Shown one piece after another: positions 7,212 to 15,706 of a stretch of DNA of 61,767 bases. The stretch covers positions 1 through 61,767 of IMG/VR virus record IMGVR_UViG_3300046532_001253; one strand, written 5' to 3'. Position 1 is the first letter of the stretch. The number at the start of each line of letters is the position of its first letter. This DNA comes from a virus. The translations under genes were made by a program, and so were the position numbers. The notes under the pieces were generated by a model. The model did no database searches and was not told the DNA's origin. It saw only the letters and a list, made by a program, of their open reading frames with translations.

Positions 7212-8535
7212 TTTTTAACTCCTGGAATTCAGGGAATGTTGCCCAGAAGTCTTCATTACGAATCTCATCTAACTTCGTTACTTCCTCTTTAAACCGCCCC
7301 CAGTTTTGTTTATGATTGTCCTGACTATTCATAAAATTAATAGCACTTTCAAATCCTGTTGTTGCTCTACGTAATTGATCCTGTGGATCTAACCATTCAA
7401 TGTGCTTACGATACGCCGGCTCAATTACATTACGTTTAAACTCTTCTGGGAAGATATCAATACGATACCAGTCTGGACTCTGACAGATGTTTACATTAAA
7501 ATCCTGTGGCTTAATAAACCCTTTATCAACCCAGTCTCTATGGAAGTCTAATACGTGTAGTACATTCTGACTTGTAACTGTAGCACTAACATAAAAATCA
7601 ACATGTGGTACTTCTGCCATCATGCGTACTCTGTTATCTTCAGTTTGTTTCCAATTTGCACCCTTACGTATTAGTTCTGCTTGCGGACCCATACCATCAA
7701 GACTAGCACCTACGTTTACTGTTTCAAACTTGTTCCAATAATCAAATACATGCTTTTTCTTATAACGCATTTCTGAGAAGTTAGTATTGTACACTAAACG
7801 TACATCAGTCTTACCTAAGTCAATTAACCGATCAAGTAAGTAGTAATGCTCTTTCATGATTAGAGGTTCGCCACCAGCAAAGTACACTTGTTCTAAATGC
7901 GGAATATGCTCTTCCATCTGAGCTAACATTCCATCTTCGTCGCCTGTGGTGTACTCTACTCGTGCCATGTCTCTTTTCAACACATCAGGCACCTTTCCGT
8001 ATAGTTTTACGTGGTCGTTGAACCAATTACTGCTAAAAATCGGGCCACAACTACGGCATCTAAAGTTACATAGGTTACTGAAGCGTATATCCCAATATCG
8101 GAGTTTAAACTCAGGATGTTCGCCATCTTCGTGCGTTTGATCTACTTCAGGGATTAAATGCCCGTAGTTACGATTGGCATCATTACGCATTGAAAAGAAG
8201 CCATTTTGCTCTTGCTCGTAGCACTTAGTACATTCTTTACAAGGTTTATCTTCAAGCATATTTTTACGCATAGTTTTATACGCATCCTGATTCCAAACCT
8301 CTGTCATTGTGTTTTTACGAAGATCGCCAATTGGATGCCAGTAGTCGCCTAAACAACACGGATAAACCCTACCATCTGGAAATGCATGCATATGCACCCA
8401 CGGCATCATACAAAAGTTATCTTCTTTGACCAACCTATCATATTGCTGTTTAGTTAATTCTTCTGGTTTAACAAAATGTGGAGTTCTTTCGTTATAGTCA
8501 TATTTTTCATAAAAGTCTTTTTTACTTGAGTCCAT
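7198..8535 (-). CDS. Radical SAM protein with N-terminal twitch domain (rSAM 4)
   Basis: A 445-aa protein with about 35 extra residues before the twitch domain. Twitch cysteines: Cys42 (FCMMPW), Cys60-Cys61 (YPCCLGD), and Cys99, Cys102 and Cys105 (CKECTKC), one Cys more than most siblings. Radical SAM cysteines: Cys156, Cys160 and Cys163 (CNFRCRSC). GGEPL is at about 221. The phrase GDLRKNTMTEVWN between the pairs is the helix linking the auxiliary-cluster ligands, as in SPASM proteins. The ATG at 8535 follows GGAGTGGTATA and overlaps the upstream gene by 14 nt. The extra Cys could allow a fully Cys-ligated auxiliary cluster (inference). Confidence 0.92.
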   Translation of the reverse strand: MDSSKKDFYEKYDYNERTPHFVKPEELTKQQYDRLVKEDNFCMMPWVHMHAFPDGRVYPCCLGDYWHPIGDLRKNTMTEVWNQDAYKTMRKNMLEDKPCKECTKCYEQEQNGFFSMRNDANRNYGHLIPEVDQTHEDGEHPEFKLRYWDIRFSNLCNFRCRSCGPIFSSNWFNDHVKLYGKVPDVLKRDMARVEYTTGDEDGMLAQMEEHIPHLEQVYFAGGEPLIMKEHYYLLDRLIDLGKTDVRLVYNTNFSEMRYKKKHVFDYWNKFETVNVGASLDGMGPQAELIRKGANWKQTEDNRVRMMAEVPHVDFYVSATVTSQNVLHVLDFHRDWVDKGFIKPQDFNVNICQSPDWYRIDIFPEEFKRNVIEPAYRKHIEWLDPQDQLRRATTGFESAINFMNSQDNHKQNWGRFKEEVTKLDEIRNEDFWATFPEFQELKNVTA

Positions 8536-9877
8536 TATACCACTCCGCTAATTGGGGAAATGTAGAAGCAAAATCTTTGTGTCTACGGTTGTCGTATTGT
8601 GCATAAAACTGTTTAAAATCATTATGCAGTTTTGGCATTTCGAATGAATCGCTATGTGGAGTTTTTACAACATCTAAGTAATCTATTAGACGTTGCACAT
8701 GATTACGTTCATGTTCGTGTAGCACTTTGCTATTCTTATGACGTTCAATCCAATCCTGCAATCTATTCTTGTGTTTCGTTCGAATCTCATCGGGCAATAC
8801 TAATGCACTTTGGAAACTTGGAAATCGTAAAATGTTTAATGTAAAATTAGGATAGTCTCTACCGTATTGGTTCTTGTAACCAACCATAAGATCTAGAAAT
8901 TCCGGAAGGCTTTCTAAACACAATGCATTAATAGTACACATGCAATGTAATCCACGTAGCTTACCGCCACGCATCAACAATTCCATATTTGATGTCCACT
9001 GGTTCCAGTCTAATCCGTCACGTATGTATTCTGCATGCGGCTCAAGGCTTTCGTTGCTAGTATACAGGTCTAACTCAACGTGTTCGCTTGCTTCTAATAG
9101 CCGTTCTACTTTATCGTTATCAAATCCTAAATTACTATTAATTGCTAAACGTGTCTTAGACTTTCCTTTGTTTATTTTAAACCAATCTAATAGATCCCAG
9201 GTATGTCCGCTCATTAATGGCTCGCCGCCTGTAATACGTAGCTCTTGAAGTGTTTCGTGTAAGTCACTTTCCCACCATTTAAAAAATGCATCTACGTATG
9301 GATTTGATTCGTTATACTTAAACAAACTGGCTTCTTTATGTTCGTGCGTAAAGTGATTGCGACCGTCGCTAACTAGATCCGTATAAGCACCGTTCTTCTT
9401 AATATCTTTAGCCCATGTTGTTGAAAACGCTGGGTTACAATAACTACATGCAAACTGACAAGTTCTATCAAATGCAATTTCAAGTGTACGCAAATTAACA
9501 TCGGCATCAGGAGGAGTATCGTATGCATTTTGTAATTCTTTATCTGAATAGATAACGCTCTTATAAACTCTATCGCTAATGTTGTCCCTGCCAATGTCTT
9601 CAATCTTCCAGCAATACTCACAGCCCTTAGGTCGTACACCGTCGAGCATATCAGCACGGTCTTGTTTTTTCTGTGAACTATTATGCAATGCTTTAGGATT
9701 AAACTTAACTTCTTCAGCGTCTATTTTATGTGCTGGTGGATGATGACAACTTGTAGTCATCCCCGATCCAAGCCATATAGTAGCATTATACCATTTAGCT
9801 CCACAGAAGCTATCACTTTTAGGATCAAGCACTCTTCTTCTAAACGCCAAATCAGTTTCATTTATTAATTTAGGCAA
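8522..9877 (-). CDS. Radical SAM protein with divergent N-terminal twitch domain (rSAM 3)
   Basis: A 451-aa protein starting with TTG at 9877; the preceding GGAGA at 6 nt supports this rare start. The twitch region is of a distinct type: Cys25 (FCGAKW), Cys44 followed by HHPPAHKIDAEE, then Cys86 and Cys89 (CEYCW). There is no CC doublet; the Cys-His-His-Pro-Pro motif replaces it. Radical SAM cysteines: Cys140, Cys144 and Cys147 (CQFACSYC). GGEPL is at 217-220. The rSAM 1 protein at 10948-12354 shares the same CxHPPxHKIDA and CSYC features, so the two are close paralogs. The His residues could serve as cluster ligands or in substrate binding (inference). Confidence 0.9.
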   Translation of the reverse strand: MPKLINETDLAFRRRVLDPKSDSFCGAKWYNATIWLGSGMTTSCHHPPAHKIDAEEVKFNPKALHNSSQKKQDRADMLDGVRPKGCEYCWKIEDIGRDNISDRVYKSVIYSDKELQNAYDTPPDADVNLRTLEIAFDRTCQFACSYCNPAFSTTWAKDIKKNGAYTDLVSDGRNHFTHEHKEASLFKYNESNPYVDAFFKWWESDLHETLQELRITGGEPLMSGHTWDLLDWFKINKGKSKTRLAINSNLGFDNDKVERLLEASEHVELDLYTSNESLEPHAEYIRDGLDWNQWTSNMELLMRGGKLRGLHCMCTINALCLESLPEFLDLMVGYKNQYGRDYPNFTLNILRFPSFQSALVLPDEIRTKHKNRLQDWIERHKNSKVLHEHERNHVQRLIDYLDVVKTPHSDSFEMPKLHNDFKQFYAQYDNRRHKDFASTFPQLAEWYNGLK

Positions 9878-10961
9878 AGTGTTTCTCCATTTCAGATATA
9901 TAGTTTACTATCTTTGTGCCGCGATGTCTATCTCTAATGGTAATCATATCTAAGAATTCTTTCCAGTTTTCTTCATTAGAGTTATCCAGTGTATTGATAA
10001 TTCCTTCTAAACCATTTTGTGCTTCGTAATCAACAGCACGAAGTCTGTCTTGTGCAAGTTGAGCTAATTCCTTTGGCAAGCACACAGGCGCTAGGTAATG
10101 AGGCTTTGTTAATATATCAAACTGCACAAAAAGCTCTTCCTGTTTAGCCCACTCTAATAATCTATCAATGTATAATACATTTAAATTTTGCACGACTGTG
10201 TTTACAAAAATATTAGCATCAGGTATTTGACGCATCAACTCTATATTCTTAGTTATAATATTCCATTTGCTTGGATATCTTATGTAATGGTTAAGTTCTG
10301 CATATCCGTCAATACTTAAACACATCTTAATATCGTGTGCTGACAATACATCAACCCAACTTTGATCAAATTTAGTTCCGTTAGTTGCAATCATTATTTC
10401 TTTGCGTTGTGTTAATGATGAAAGAATATCACGAACCCAAGGCAACATAAACGGTTCGCCTCCCCTTAGGATAAAGCTATCACTGTGTTCCATTATTTCA
10501 AGTATTTTGTAATTGTCTTTTTCATTCCAATTGTATTTTTTTTGATCCCATACCTTGCCAAACAGTTTGTTTTCTTCAACTAAAAATTGGCTACTAGACT
10601 GCGGGTTACACATCAAGCATTTCAAGTTACATACATTTGATAACTGTATTTCCCAATCTAATGGTTGTTCTGTTTGTTCTGTTATGTCACTCCAACGTTC
10701 ATTGCTGTACTGCCGAAAACTTTTTGATCCTTGTTCTTCTTGTTTATAGCAACGAACACATTCATCACTATGTTCATTGTTCTTGATACGCTTTCTTAGA
10801 TCATTGAGATAATTGCTATTCCACCATTCGTCAACAGAGTGCGTTTTCATATTAAAATCTGTTGTTACAAAACTACGACAACAAGGCATAAAACGTCCTT
10901 GGGTGTCTACCAGACTATGCATAAACGGACGCACACAAAATTTATCGTTATCTTTGAGCAT
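9870..10961 (-). CDS. Radical SAM protein with N-terminal twitch domain (rSAM 2)
   Basis: The shortest of the cluster, 363 aa. Twitch cysteines: Cys9 (FCVRPF), Cys27-Cys28 (MPCCRS), Cys68 and Cys71 (CVRCY). Radical SAM cysteines: Cys111, Cys115 and Cys118 (CNLKCLMC). GGEPF is at 167-170. FCVRPFMHS replaces the usual W of xCxxPW by Phe. It lies between the two paralogous CHHPP/CYHPP-type enzymes (rSAM 1 and rSAM 3) and overlaps both (14 and 8 nt). That interleaving suggests the order 1-2-3 is kept because the products work together. Substrate unknown. Confidence 0.92.
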   Translation of the reverse strand: MLKDNDKFCVRPFMHSLVDTQGRFMPCCRSFVTTDFNMKTHSVDEWWNSNYLNDLRKRIKNNEHSDECVRCYKQEEQGSKSFRQYSNERWSDITEQTEQPLDWEIQLSNVCNLKCLMCNPQSSSQFLVEENKLFGKVWDQKKYNWNEKDNYKILEIMEHSDSFILRGGEPFMLPWVRDILSSLTQRKEIMIATNGTKFDQSWVDVLSAHDIKMCLSIDGYAELNHYIRYPSKWNIITKNIELMRQIPDANIFVNTVVQNLNVLYIDRLLEWAKQEELFVQFDILTKPHYLAPVCLPKELAQLAQDRLRAVDYEAQNGLEGIINTLDNSNEENWKEFLDMITIRDRHRGTKIVNYISEMEKHFA

Positions 10962-12354
10962 AATATCTACCTTGTTTCCAAAACTCTTCCATTTCTGGAA
11001 ATGTCTTTAAGAAATCTGTGCCTCTACGTTTATCATGTTCAGTAAAAAACCTATAAAAGTCTGCTCTATTTTTCTGTAAGTATTCTGGTGATAATTCTGA
11101 TCCTTTACGCATCCAAGTAATATCTCTACGCATGCGTTGTACTTCGTAATCTTTAAATCCATGAAATGGATCATCTTTAGTTTCTAAATTCTGTTCCATC
11201 CAGTCAGCAACATCTGTTAATTTATCAGCATAAGGCCAAGGAAGTATCTGCAAACTCTGCCAGGCAGGTTGTCGTAGTAAAGGAGTATCAAACCATACAC
11301 GTTGATATGTTGTACTAAATGATTTACGTAAATCAAGTATCCATTCTAGTTGCTTCCTAATACCAGATACACTTAAATTATTCATTGTAATAATAAATGT
11401 TAAGCTATTACGTTCCGGAACTTCAGTTAGGTACCTATGAACATTGTTTGCCATGCGAGGCCAACTAAGTCCGTGTCTAATGTATTCAGCATGAGCAGGA
11501 ATGCCGGTATCTAAACTAACATATTGCATAAAATGCTCAATTTGAGACTTGCATAATTTCTTTACGTAACCTATATATTTTTCAAACAGTTTATCTTCTA
11601 CACTAAAGTTACTAGTTACATTTAAGTGTAACTCAGGATTTGGCAATGCTAATACATAATCAAACACACGATAGGTATTATTATCCATTAATGGCTCGCC
11701 TCCGGTCATTCGAAAATGCTTTAGGTGTGGATATAATGAGGGCCACCATTCCCAAAACGCATCTACGTATGGATTTTCTTCTCTGTGCGGAATTGGTCTA
11801 TTACGACCAGTAAAATGCTCAGGTGCATTATGCGGAGTACTAGTAGGATATGCTCCGGCCTTTTTAATCTCTTTCATCCAGGTAGTGCTAAACTGCGGAC
11901 TACAATATGAACAAGCTAAGTTACACGCATTGTTAAAATTAACCTCAACATAACTAGGCTTCCAATCTTCGTCGCCTGAGCTATTCTTAATTGCTTCGTA
12001 ATCACTAGCCGCCCAAGGTTCGCCGCTTCGGTAATGTCTATCACTTAGGTTACCCGAATCTTCGATGTTCCAACAATACTGACATTCTGATGGTCGCTCA
12101 CCTTTGAGCATTATTTTACGTTGCTCTTTTTTATGCTCTGTGTTATGTAATGCATCAGGATTAATCTTTACTGCATCGGCATCAATCTTATGCAATGGAG
12201 GATGGTAACAACTGTTGTTTAGACCAGTAGGCAAATGAAAACTTACTTGTTTCCATTTAGCCAGACACAATCCTTTACCAAGGTTGTCTTTCATAAATTC
12301 TGCACTAGCCATAAACTTACTTTTATTGCCTACGGACTCATCACCTTTATTCAT
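10948..12354 (-). CDS. Radical SAM protein with divergent N-terminal twitch domain (rSAM 1)
   Basis: A 468-aa protein, first radical SAM gene of the operon. Divergent twitch: Cys30 (LCLAKW), Cys49 followed by YHPPLHKIDADAV, then Cys91 and Cys94 (CQYCW). Radical SAM cysteines: Cys144, Cys148 and Cys151 (CNLACSYC). GGEPL is at 218-221. Long runs parallel rSAM 3 at 8522-9877 (HPPxHKIDAxxVKxNPxALHN; STTWxKxIKKxGAY), so one arose by duplication of the other. The ATG at 12354 overlaps the end of the small membrane protein gene. The DUF59 Fe-S assembly gene lies just upstream, which fits the heavy Fe-S demand of the six enzymes that follow. Confidence 0.9.
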   Translation of the reverse strand: MNKGDESVGNKSKFMASAEFMKDNLGKGLCLAKWKQVSFHLPTGLNNSCYHPPLHKIDADAVKINPDALHNTEHKKEQRKIMLKGERPSECQYCWNIEDSGNLSDRHYRSGEPWAASDYEAIKNSSGDEDWKPSYVEVNFNNACNLACSYCSPQFSTTWMKEIKKAGAYPTSTPHNAPEHFTGRNRPIPHREENPYVDAFWEWWPSLYPHLKHFRMTGGEPLMDNNTYRVFDYVLALPNPELHLNVTSNFSVEDKLFEKYIGYVKKLCKSQIEHFMQYVSLDTGIPAHAEYIRHGLSWPRMANNVHRYLTEVPERNSLTFIITMNNLSVSGIRKQLEWILDLRKSFSTTYQRVWFDTPLLRQPAWQSLQILPWPYADKLTDVADWMEQNLETKDDPFHGFKDYEVQRMRRDITWMRKGSELSPEYLQKNRADFYRFFTEHDKRRGTDFLKTFPEMEEFWKQGRYYAQR

Positions 12355-12637
12355 AGTTAATCATTCCAATCGCTACAAGATATCCTAATATATTAACACA
12401 TGCAAAGTAGATTGTCAAGAGAAAAGGCCAAACTAATTGTCTACGTTTATATGCTACAATAGCTAAAACACTACCAATAAAAAACCCAGGATATACTAGT
12501 GTCATATCTGGGTTGTTAGCAGTAACCGCAAGTATTAGACTTGCTCCAACAGTAAATACAAAACTAAGCATCTCATAATAAAATGCTGTTTTATCACTGC
12601 GATAACTATTAATCCAAAATTCTTTTACTTTATTCAT
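12347..12637 (-). CDS. Small integral membrane protein (3 TM)
   Basis: About 96-98 aa. An ATG at 12643 gives MVMNK; the second ATG at 12637 is equally possible and I use it. After an amphipathic head (KEFWINSYRSDKTAFYYEM) come three hydrophobic helices: LSFVFTVGASLILAVTA, LVYPGFFIGSVLAIVAY and FLLTIYFACVNILGYLVAIG. The loop KRRQLVW carries positive charge, predicting which side faces the cytoplasm. No catalytic residue is recognisable. It sits between the DUF59 gene and the first radical SAM gene. Together with the 80-aa membrane protein at the far end of the operon, it hints that the pathway product or substrate is membrane-linked (inference). Confidence 0.65.
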   Translation of the reverse strand: MNKVKEFWINSYRSDKTAFYYEMLSFVFTVGASLILAVTANNPDMTLVYPGFFIGSVLAIVAYKRRQLVWPFLLTIYFACVNILGYLVAIGMINYE

Positions 12638-12936
12638 CACCATCCCATTATCATCTTTGTTTCTTCAGAAACGCTGTCCATAGTAAACGGAGGATCAAAT
12701 GTAGTAACTACTTCTACGTTGAGAACTCCAGGTGCATATCCTGCTTTCTTAATATCGTCTACAATTTGATCCGCAAACGGACAAAATGCACTTGTTAATG
12801 TATGTGTAATTTCTACCCACTGATCTGCTTTATTAATCTTAATATCATATATCAATCCAAGATCGTATATATTAATGCTTATTTCAGGGTCAAAAACTTC
12901 ACGTAAATTTGCTATAATCTGCTCTTTGTCTATCAT
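12637..12936 (-). CDS. DUF59 / SufT-PaaD-MIP18-like Fe-S cluster assembly protein
   Basis: Read from the ATG at 12936, which follows GAAGGATGG, this is 99 aa; an ATG at 12969 would add 11 residues overlapping the upstream gene. The sequence is a compact single DUF59 domain: start IDKEQIIANLREVFDPEIS, then IYDLGLIYDI, the conserved Cys in TSAFCPFADQI, and the C-terminal VTTFDPPFTMDSVSEETKM, a DPPW-like signature of the family. SufT, PaaD and eukaryotic MIP18/CIA2 help insert Fe-S clusters into client enzymes. It lies just upstream of six Fe-S-rich radical SAM genes. The likely role is loading clusters on these phage enzymes, which is inference from context. Confidence 0.88.
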   Translation of the reverse strand: MIDKEQIIANLREVFDPEISINIYDLGLIYDIKINKADQWVEITHTLTSAFCPFADQIVDDIKKAGYAPGVLNVEVVTTFDPPFTMDSVSEETKMIMGW

Positions 12937-12937
12937 A

Positions 12938-13870
12938 CTACCATCCTTCAATTCGACGAATAACGTCAATCTCTTTTGTCATCATATCTAAATTGTTATG
13001 ACCCGTTTCGTAATGATACTTAAAAAATTGGCTTGTTGATGCATCTAATTCAACAATGTTTAATGCTAATCTGTTATTAAGCATTTCAGTTACTTGTTCC
13101 ATACTATTATGTCTACCAACGCTAGTAGTCTCTAAGTATTCAGCATAGACTTCTGCAAGTTTATCAAAATCTTGTACCTGTGTAAAATCCCAGTCTGTTA
13201 ACATTGTTAGATAGGTTCCATATCTAGCACCGTTAATTGCTTCTTCTCCGTGTTCTACATCACGTCCTATAGTTTGCCAAATCTGCAAGTGGTCGAGGTT
13301 ACGTTTCTTAGCATTATCATCGAACTCTTGCAAACTTGGCTTGCGTCCACGATCTAAGCACATTTTAACACCTTCTCGGAACCCTGCCCGCCAGGCATGA
13401 AATGGGCTACCGTTAGGATATGTAGTGCTGTAGCAGTTGTGCATAGGGTAATAAGTTTCCTCGAAACAGAATTCTACGGCTGTTTCGTGACTCCCGTCAC
13501 TTGCTTCGTGGGTACGCATATTGTTAACAAATCCTTTACTCCATACACTCATACCACCATTACCGTACATCAGTCCGTTAATGTGATTACGTGCTTTCCA
13601 TCTGAATGCACAATCGTTATTAGGAGTTTCAATTTGTAAATTAAAAAAGTCTGCATCTGGAATATTGTCGCCGTCGATTAATACAAAAAAATTAGTATCA
13701 CTTGTTTCAGCCGCGGCCTTATGTGCGGCATCACTGCCCTTTATTCCGTCAACACGTTTAGCCCATGGAACAATATTTAGAATCTTAATCCAAAACTCTT
13801 CCTTTTGCGGTTCGTCATAGCTTAGATAGATACAATCTAAATCTGCTATATCAGTTATACTTAAATCCAT
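12938..13870 (-). CDS. Glycosyltransferase-like (GT-A / nucleotide-diphospho-sugar transferase type) protein
   Basis: A 310-aa protein. The core around residues 55-75 reads FFVLIDGDNIPDADFF, a DxD-type motif at the end of a beta strand as in metal-dependent GT-A glycosyltransferases. DCIYLSYDEPQ near the N-terminus and KGSDAAHKAAAET before the DGD look like the nucleotide-binding part. NHINGLMYGNGGMSVWSKGF follows, where an acceptor loop is expected. It overlaps the upstream 97-aa gene by 20 nt and has a GAGAAGG ribosome-binding site. Family placement rests on the DGD region only. It could add a sugar to a phage- or host-made acceptor. Confidence 0.6.
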   Translation of the reverse strand: MDLSITDIADLDCIYLSYDEPQKEEFWIKILNIVPWAKRVDGIKGSDAAHKAAAETSDTNFFVLIDGDNIPDADFFNLQIETPNNDCAFRWKARNHINGLMYGNGGMSVWSKGFVNNMRTHEASDGSHETAVEFCFEETYYPMHNCYSTTYPNGSPFHAWRAGFREGVKMCLDRGRKPSLQEFDDNAKKRNLDHLQIWQTIGRDVEHGEEAINGARYGTYLTMLTDWDFTQVQDFDKLAEVYAEYLETTSVGRHNSMEQVTEMLNNRLALNIVELDASTSQFFKYHYETGHNNLDMMTKEIDVIRRIEGW

Positions 13871-14144
13871 AATATTGACCTTCTCCAGCGTCGGTTAAAA
13901 TTCCTGCATGATTTTTAGCAGACCTATACTTACTAACTTCTTTTTTTTCTAATAGAAATTTATTAGTGTTAGTATCAATGCGAGTTAACTTACCGTCAAT
14001 TACTCGCATACTTGAATAATTTGGTTTGTTATAGAGTGCTTTACTAATCCGAATATACCGACCAGGTAACTCTTCGTTAACTGACATACGTGTGGGTACG
14101 CCTGTTTCATCATAGTATAATCGATATTCAAAGTTGGTTTTCAT
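13851..14144 (-). CDS. Conserved hypothetical protein, 97 aa
   Basis: A small soluble protein of alternating beta-type segments (FEYRLYYDETG, RYIRISKALY, LTRIDTNTNKF), ending GEGQYYGFKYN. No motif is recognised. It overlaps both the preceding and the following transferase-like genes (17 and 20 nt), so it is firmly inside the operon and possibly a partner of those proteins. Confidence 0.6.
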   Translation of the reverse strand: MKTNFEYRLYYDETGVPTRMSVNEELPGRYIRISKALYNKPNYSSMRVIDGKLTRIDTNTNKFLLEKKEVSKYRSAKNHAGILTDAGEGQYYGFKYN

Positions 14145-14970
14145 ATTGATTAATTAAATCCTTTACTATAAAGTTCTTGTCATGATAATGAACTGGATAA
14201 AGTTGCAGTACGTTATTAATACGCATCTCAGCTAAATCATTTTCAACATGTACTGAATCAAATACCTTAACAGTTTCTGCCCATCCTTGAATACCAGGTT
14301 TCATATGTGCAAAACGAAAGAAATCTAAACTAGGAATATAAGGTTCTTGATCAACCATTGTTGATACTATACCATATACAACATCTGTTGTTGGGTGCTC
14401 GTCTCTAACATTAGTTAATCCAAAGTCACGTATACTATCCCAGTTTTTATAAATCTCTTTAGCTAAAGTAAAAAACTCTGAGGCTTCTTTGCTATAACGA
14501 AAATACATCATACCGTTATAAACATCTGGCATGTTATTATAATCAAATAATTTACGATAATTACGGTTAGTACTGTGTCTCTGTTGGTAATCAACTACTC
14601 CATAACTTAATACTACATTCCGCAATCTAAGTGCTTGCCACCAATGAGATATATCTCTAGTAAACAATAAATCAGATTCAAGTTTAATGGTCTCTTTAAA
14701 AGGTGTTAGCCAGAAAATTTGCCACTCGTTGGAGAGTTTCCAATTAGCATCTTTTGCATTATCTTGTTTTAAGGTAATAACGTAGTCGAACGCACGGCGT
14801 TGAGTGTCTGTTATTTGAGACTGTGTAAGCTCATCCACTATTACAGCATATAGGCTGTTAGGTTGTGTTACCTTTATATTTAGCGCCTGAAGGTATGCCA
14901 GCTCTAAATAGTTTACATCATTGGTATTCTGTGCTATTGTAAGGAAACCTTTGTCAGCTTTATGTTGCAT
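14128..14970 (-). CDS. Glycosyltransferase-like protein, 280 aa
   Basis: The N-terminal half has the layout of a sugar-nucleotide transferase: KGFLTIAQNTNDVNYLELAY, then YAVIVDELTQ, and PFKETIKLESDLLFTRDISHWW around residues 91-112, where ESDLLF is the DxD-like strand end. RNVVLSYGVVDYQ and VYNGMMYFRYSKEASEFF follow, typical of acceptor-side elements in GT8/GT-A type proteins. It is similar in layout to the next gene product (14960-15706), so the two are probably distant paralogs. It starts with ATG at 14970 behind AAAGGATAATCA, 11 nt into its neighbour. The assignment is moderate; no donor can be predicted. Confidence 0.6.
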   Translation of the reverse strand: MQHKADKGFLTIAQNTNDVNYLELAYLQALNIKVTQPNSLYAVIVDELTQSQITDTQRRAFDYVITLKQDNAKDANWKLSNEWQIFWLTPFKETIKLESDLLFTRDISHWWQALRLRNVVLSYGVVDYQQRHSTNRNYRKLFDYNNMPDVYNGMMYFRYSKEASEFFTLAKEIYKNWDSIRDFGLTNVRDEHPTTDVVYGIVSTMVDQEPYIPSLDFFRFAHMKPGIQGWAETVKVFDSVHVENDLAEMRINNVLQLYPVHYHDKNFIVKDLINQYENQL

Positions 14971-15706
14971 TGATTATCCTTTCAAACTGCTCAGACTGTA
15001 AATAGAGCTTGTCATGGAAGTGTATAGATGTATATGGTAACACGTATGCTCCATTATCTGTAACTACTTTAATCCAATCATCTATGATAATTTCATTAAC
15101 TTTACCTTGTATTGTTAATAACGGCCACGGAATCTTTGTAGCGTCAGACTCTACATAACCGTTAACCAATCTATCAGCAATAGTAAATGCAACATCATTG
15201 CGAAAGTTTCCCATCTGTATCCGGTAGAGTTCTCTATAGTAAGGATAATTGTCTTGCACCATTTTAGCAAAGGTAAACAAATCTTTTGATTTCTGTGTTT
15301 TATTAAATGCAATTACTGTAGCCCACAACATTGGGCTAATTGCAACTTCTCCTAATGTATCAATAGCATTAGTATTAACATAGACATTAGTTTTCGCTAT
15401 GCTATAATCTGTTACAGTATCTAGTACTTTAAGGAGATTATCATCAAATATTAAATAGTCTCCGTCTAACACTAGTGTTTGGTCATATGGAGATAAGTCG
15501 TATGCCTCACACCTTCCGGCGTTTTGCCATTCAACTACTTTACCGTCAAGATATCGTTTATTATTAGATTTACTACCACTAACTATAGTAGTAGGTAATC
15601 CAAGATATCTTTTAATTAGTTTAGCATTAATATTTGCAATTTTAACATAGTCAATTTCTTTTGTATTAGTTGCAAATATCAATACACCTCTAGACTTTTC
15701 TGACAC
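14960..15706 (-). CDS. Glycosyltransferase-like protein, 248 aa
   Basis: It starts with GTG at 15706 after AGGAACTTAAAA. GVLIFATNTKEIDYVKIAN at the N-terminus and LPTTIVSGSKSNN are followed by YDQTLVLDGDYLIFDDNLL (about residues 73-91), a clear DxD context for metal and sugar-nucleotide binding. ISPMLWATVIAFNKTQKSKDLF corresponds to the strand-loop after the active site. It ends with ITNAT-like overlap into the next transferase gene. Two adjacent proteins of this kind plus the 310-aa protein suggest at least three sugar (or related) transfer steps in the operon. Confidence 0.65.
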   Translation of the reverse strand: MSEKSRGVLIFATNTKEIDYVKIANINAKLIKRYLGLPTTIVSGSKSNNKRYLDGKVVEWQNAGRCEAYDLSPYDQTLVLDGDYLIFDDNLLKVLDTVTDYSIAKTNVYVNTNAIDTLGEVAISPMLWATVIAFNKTQKSKDLFTFAKMVQDNYPYYRELYRIQMGNFRNDVAFTIADRLVNGYVESDATKIPWPLLTIQGKVNEIIIDDWIKVVTDNGAYVLPYTSIHFHDKLYLQSEQFERIINAT

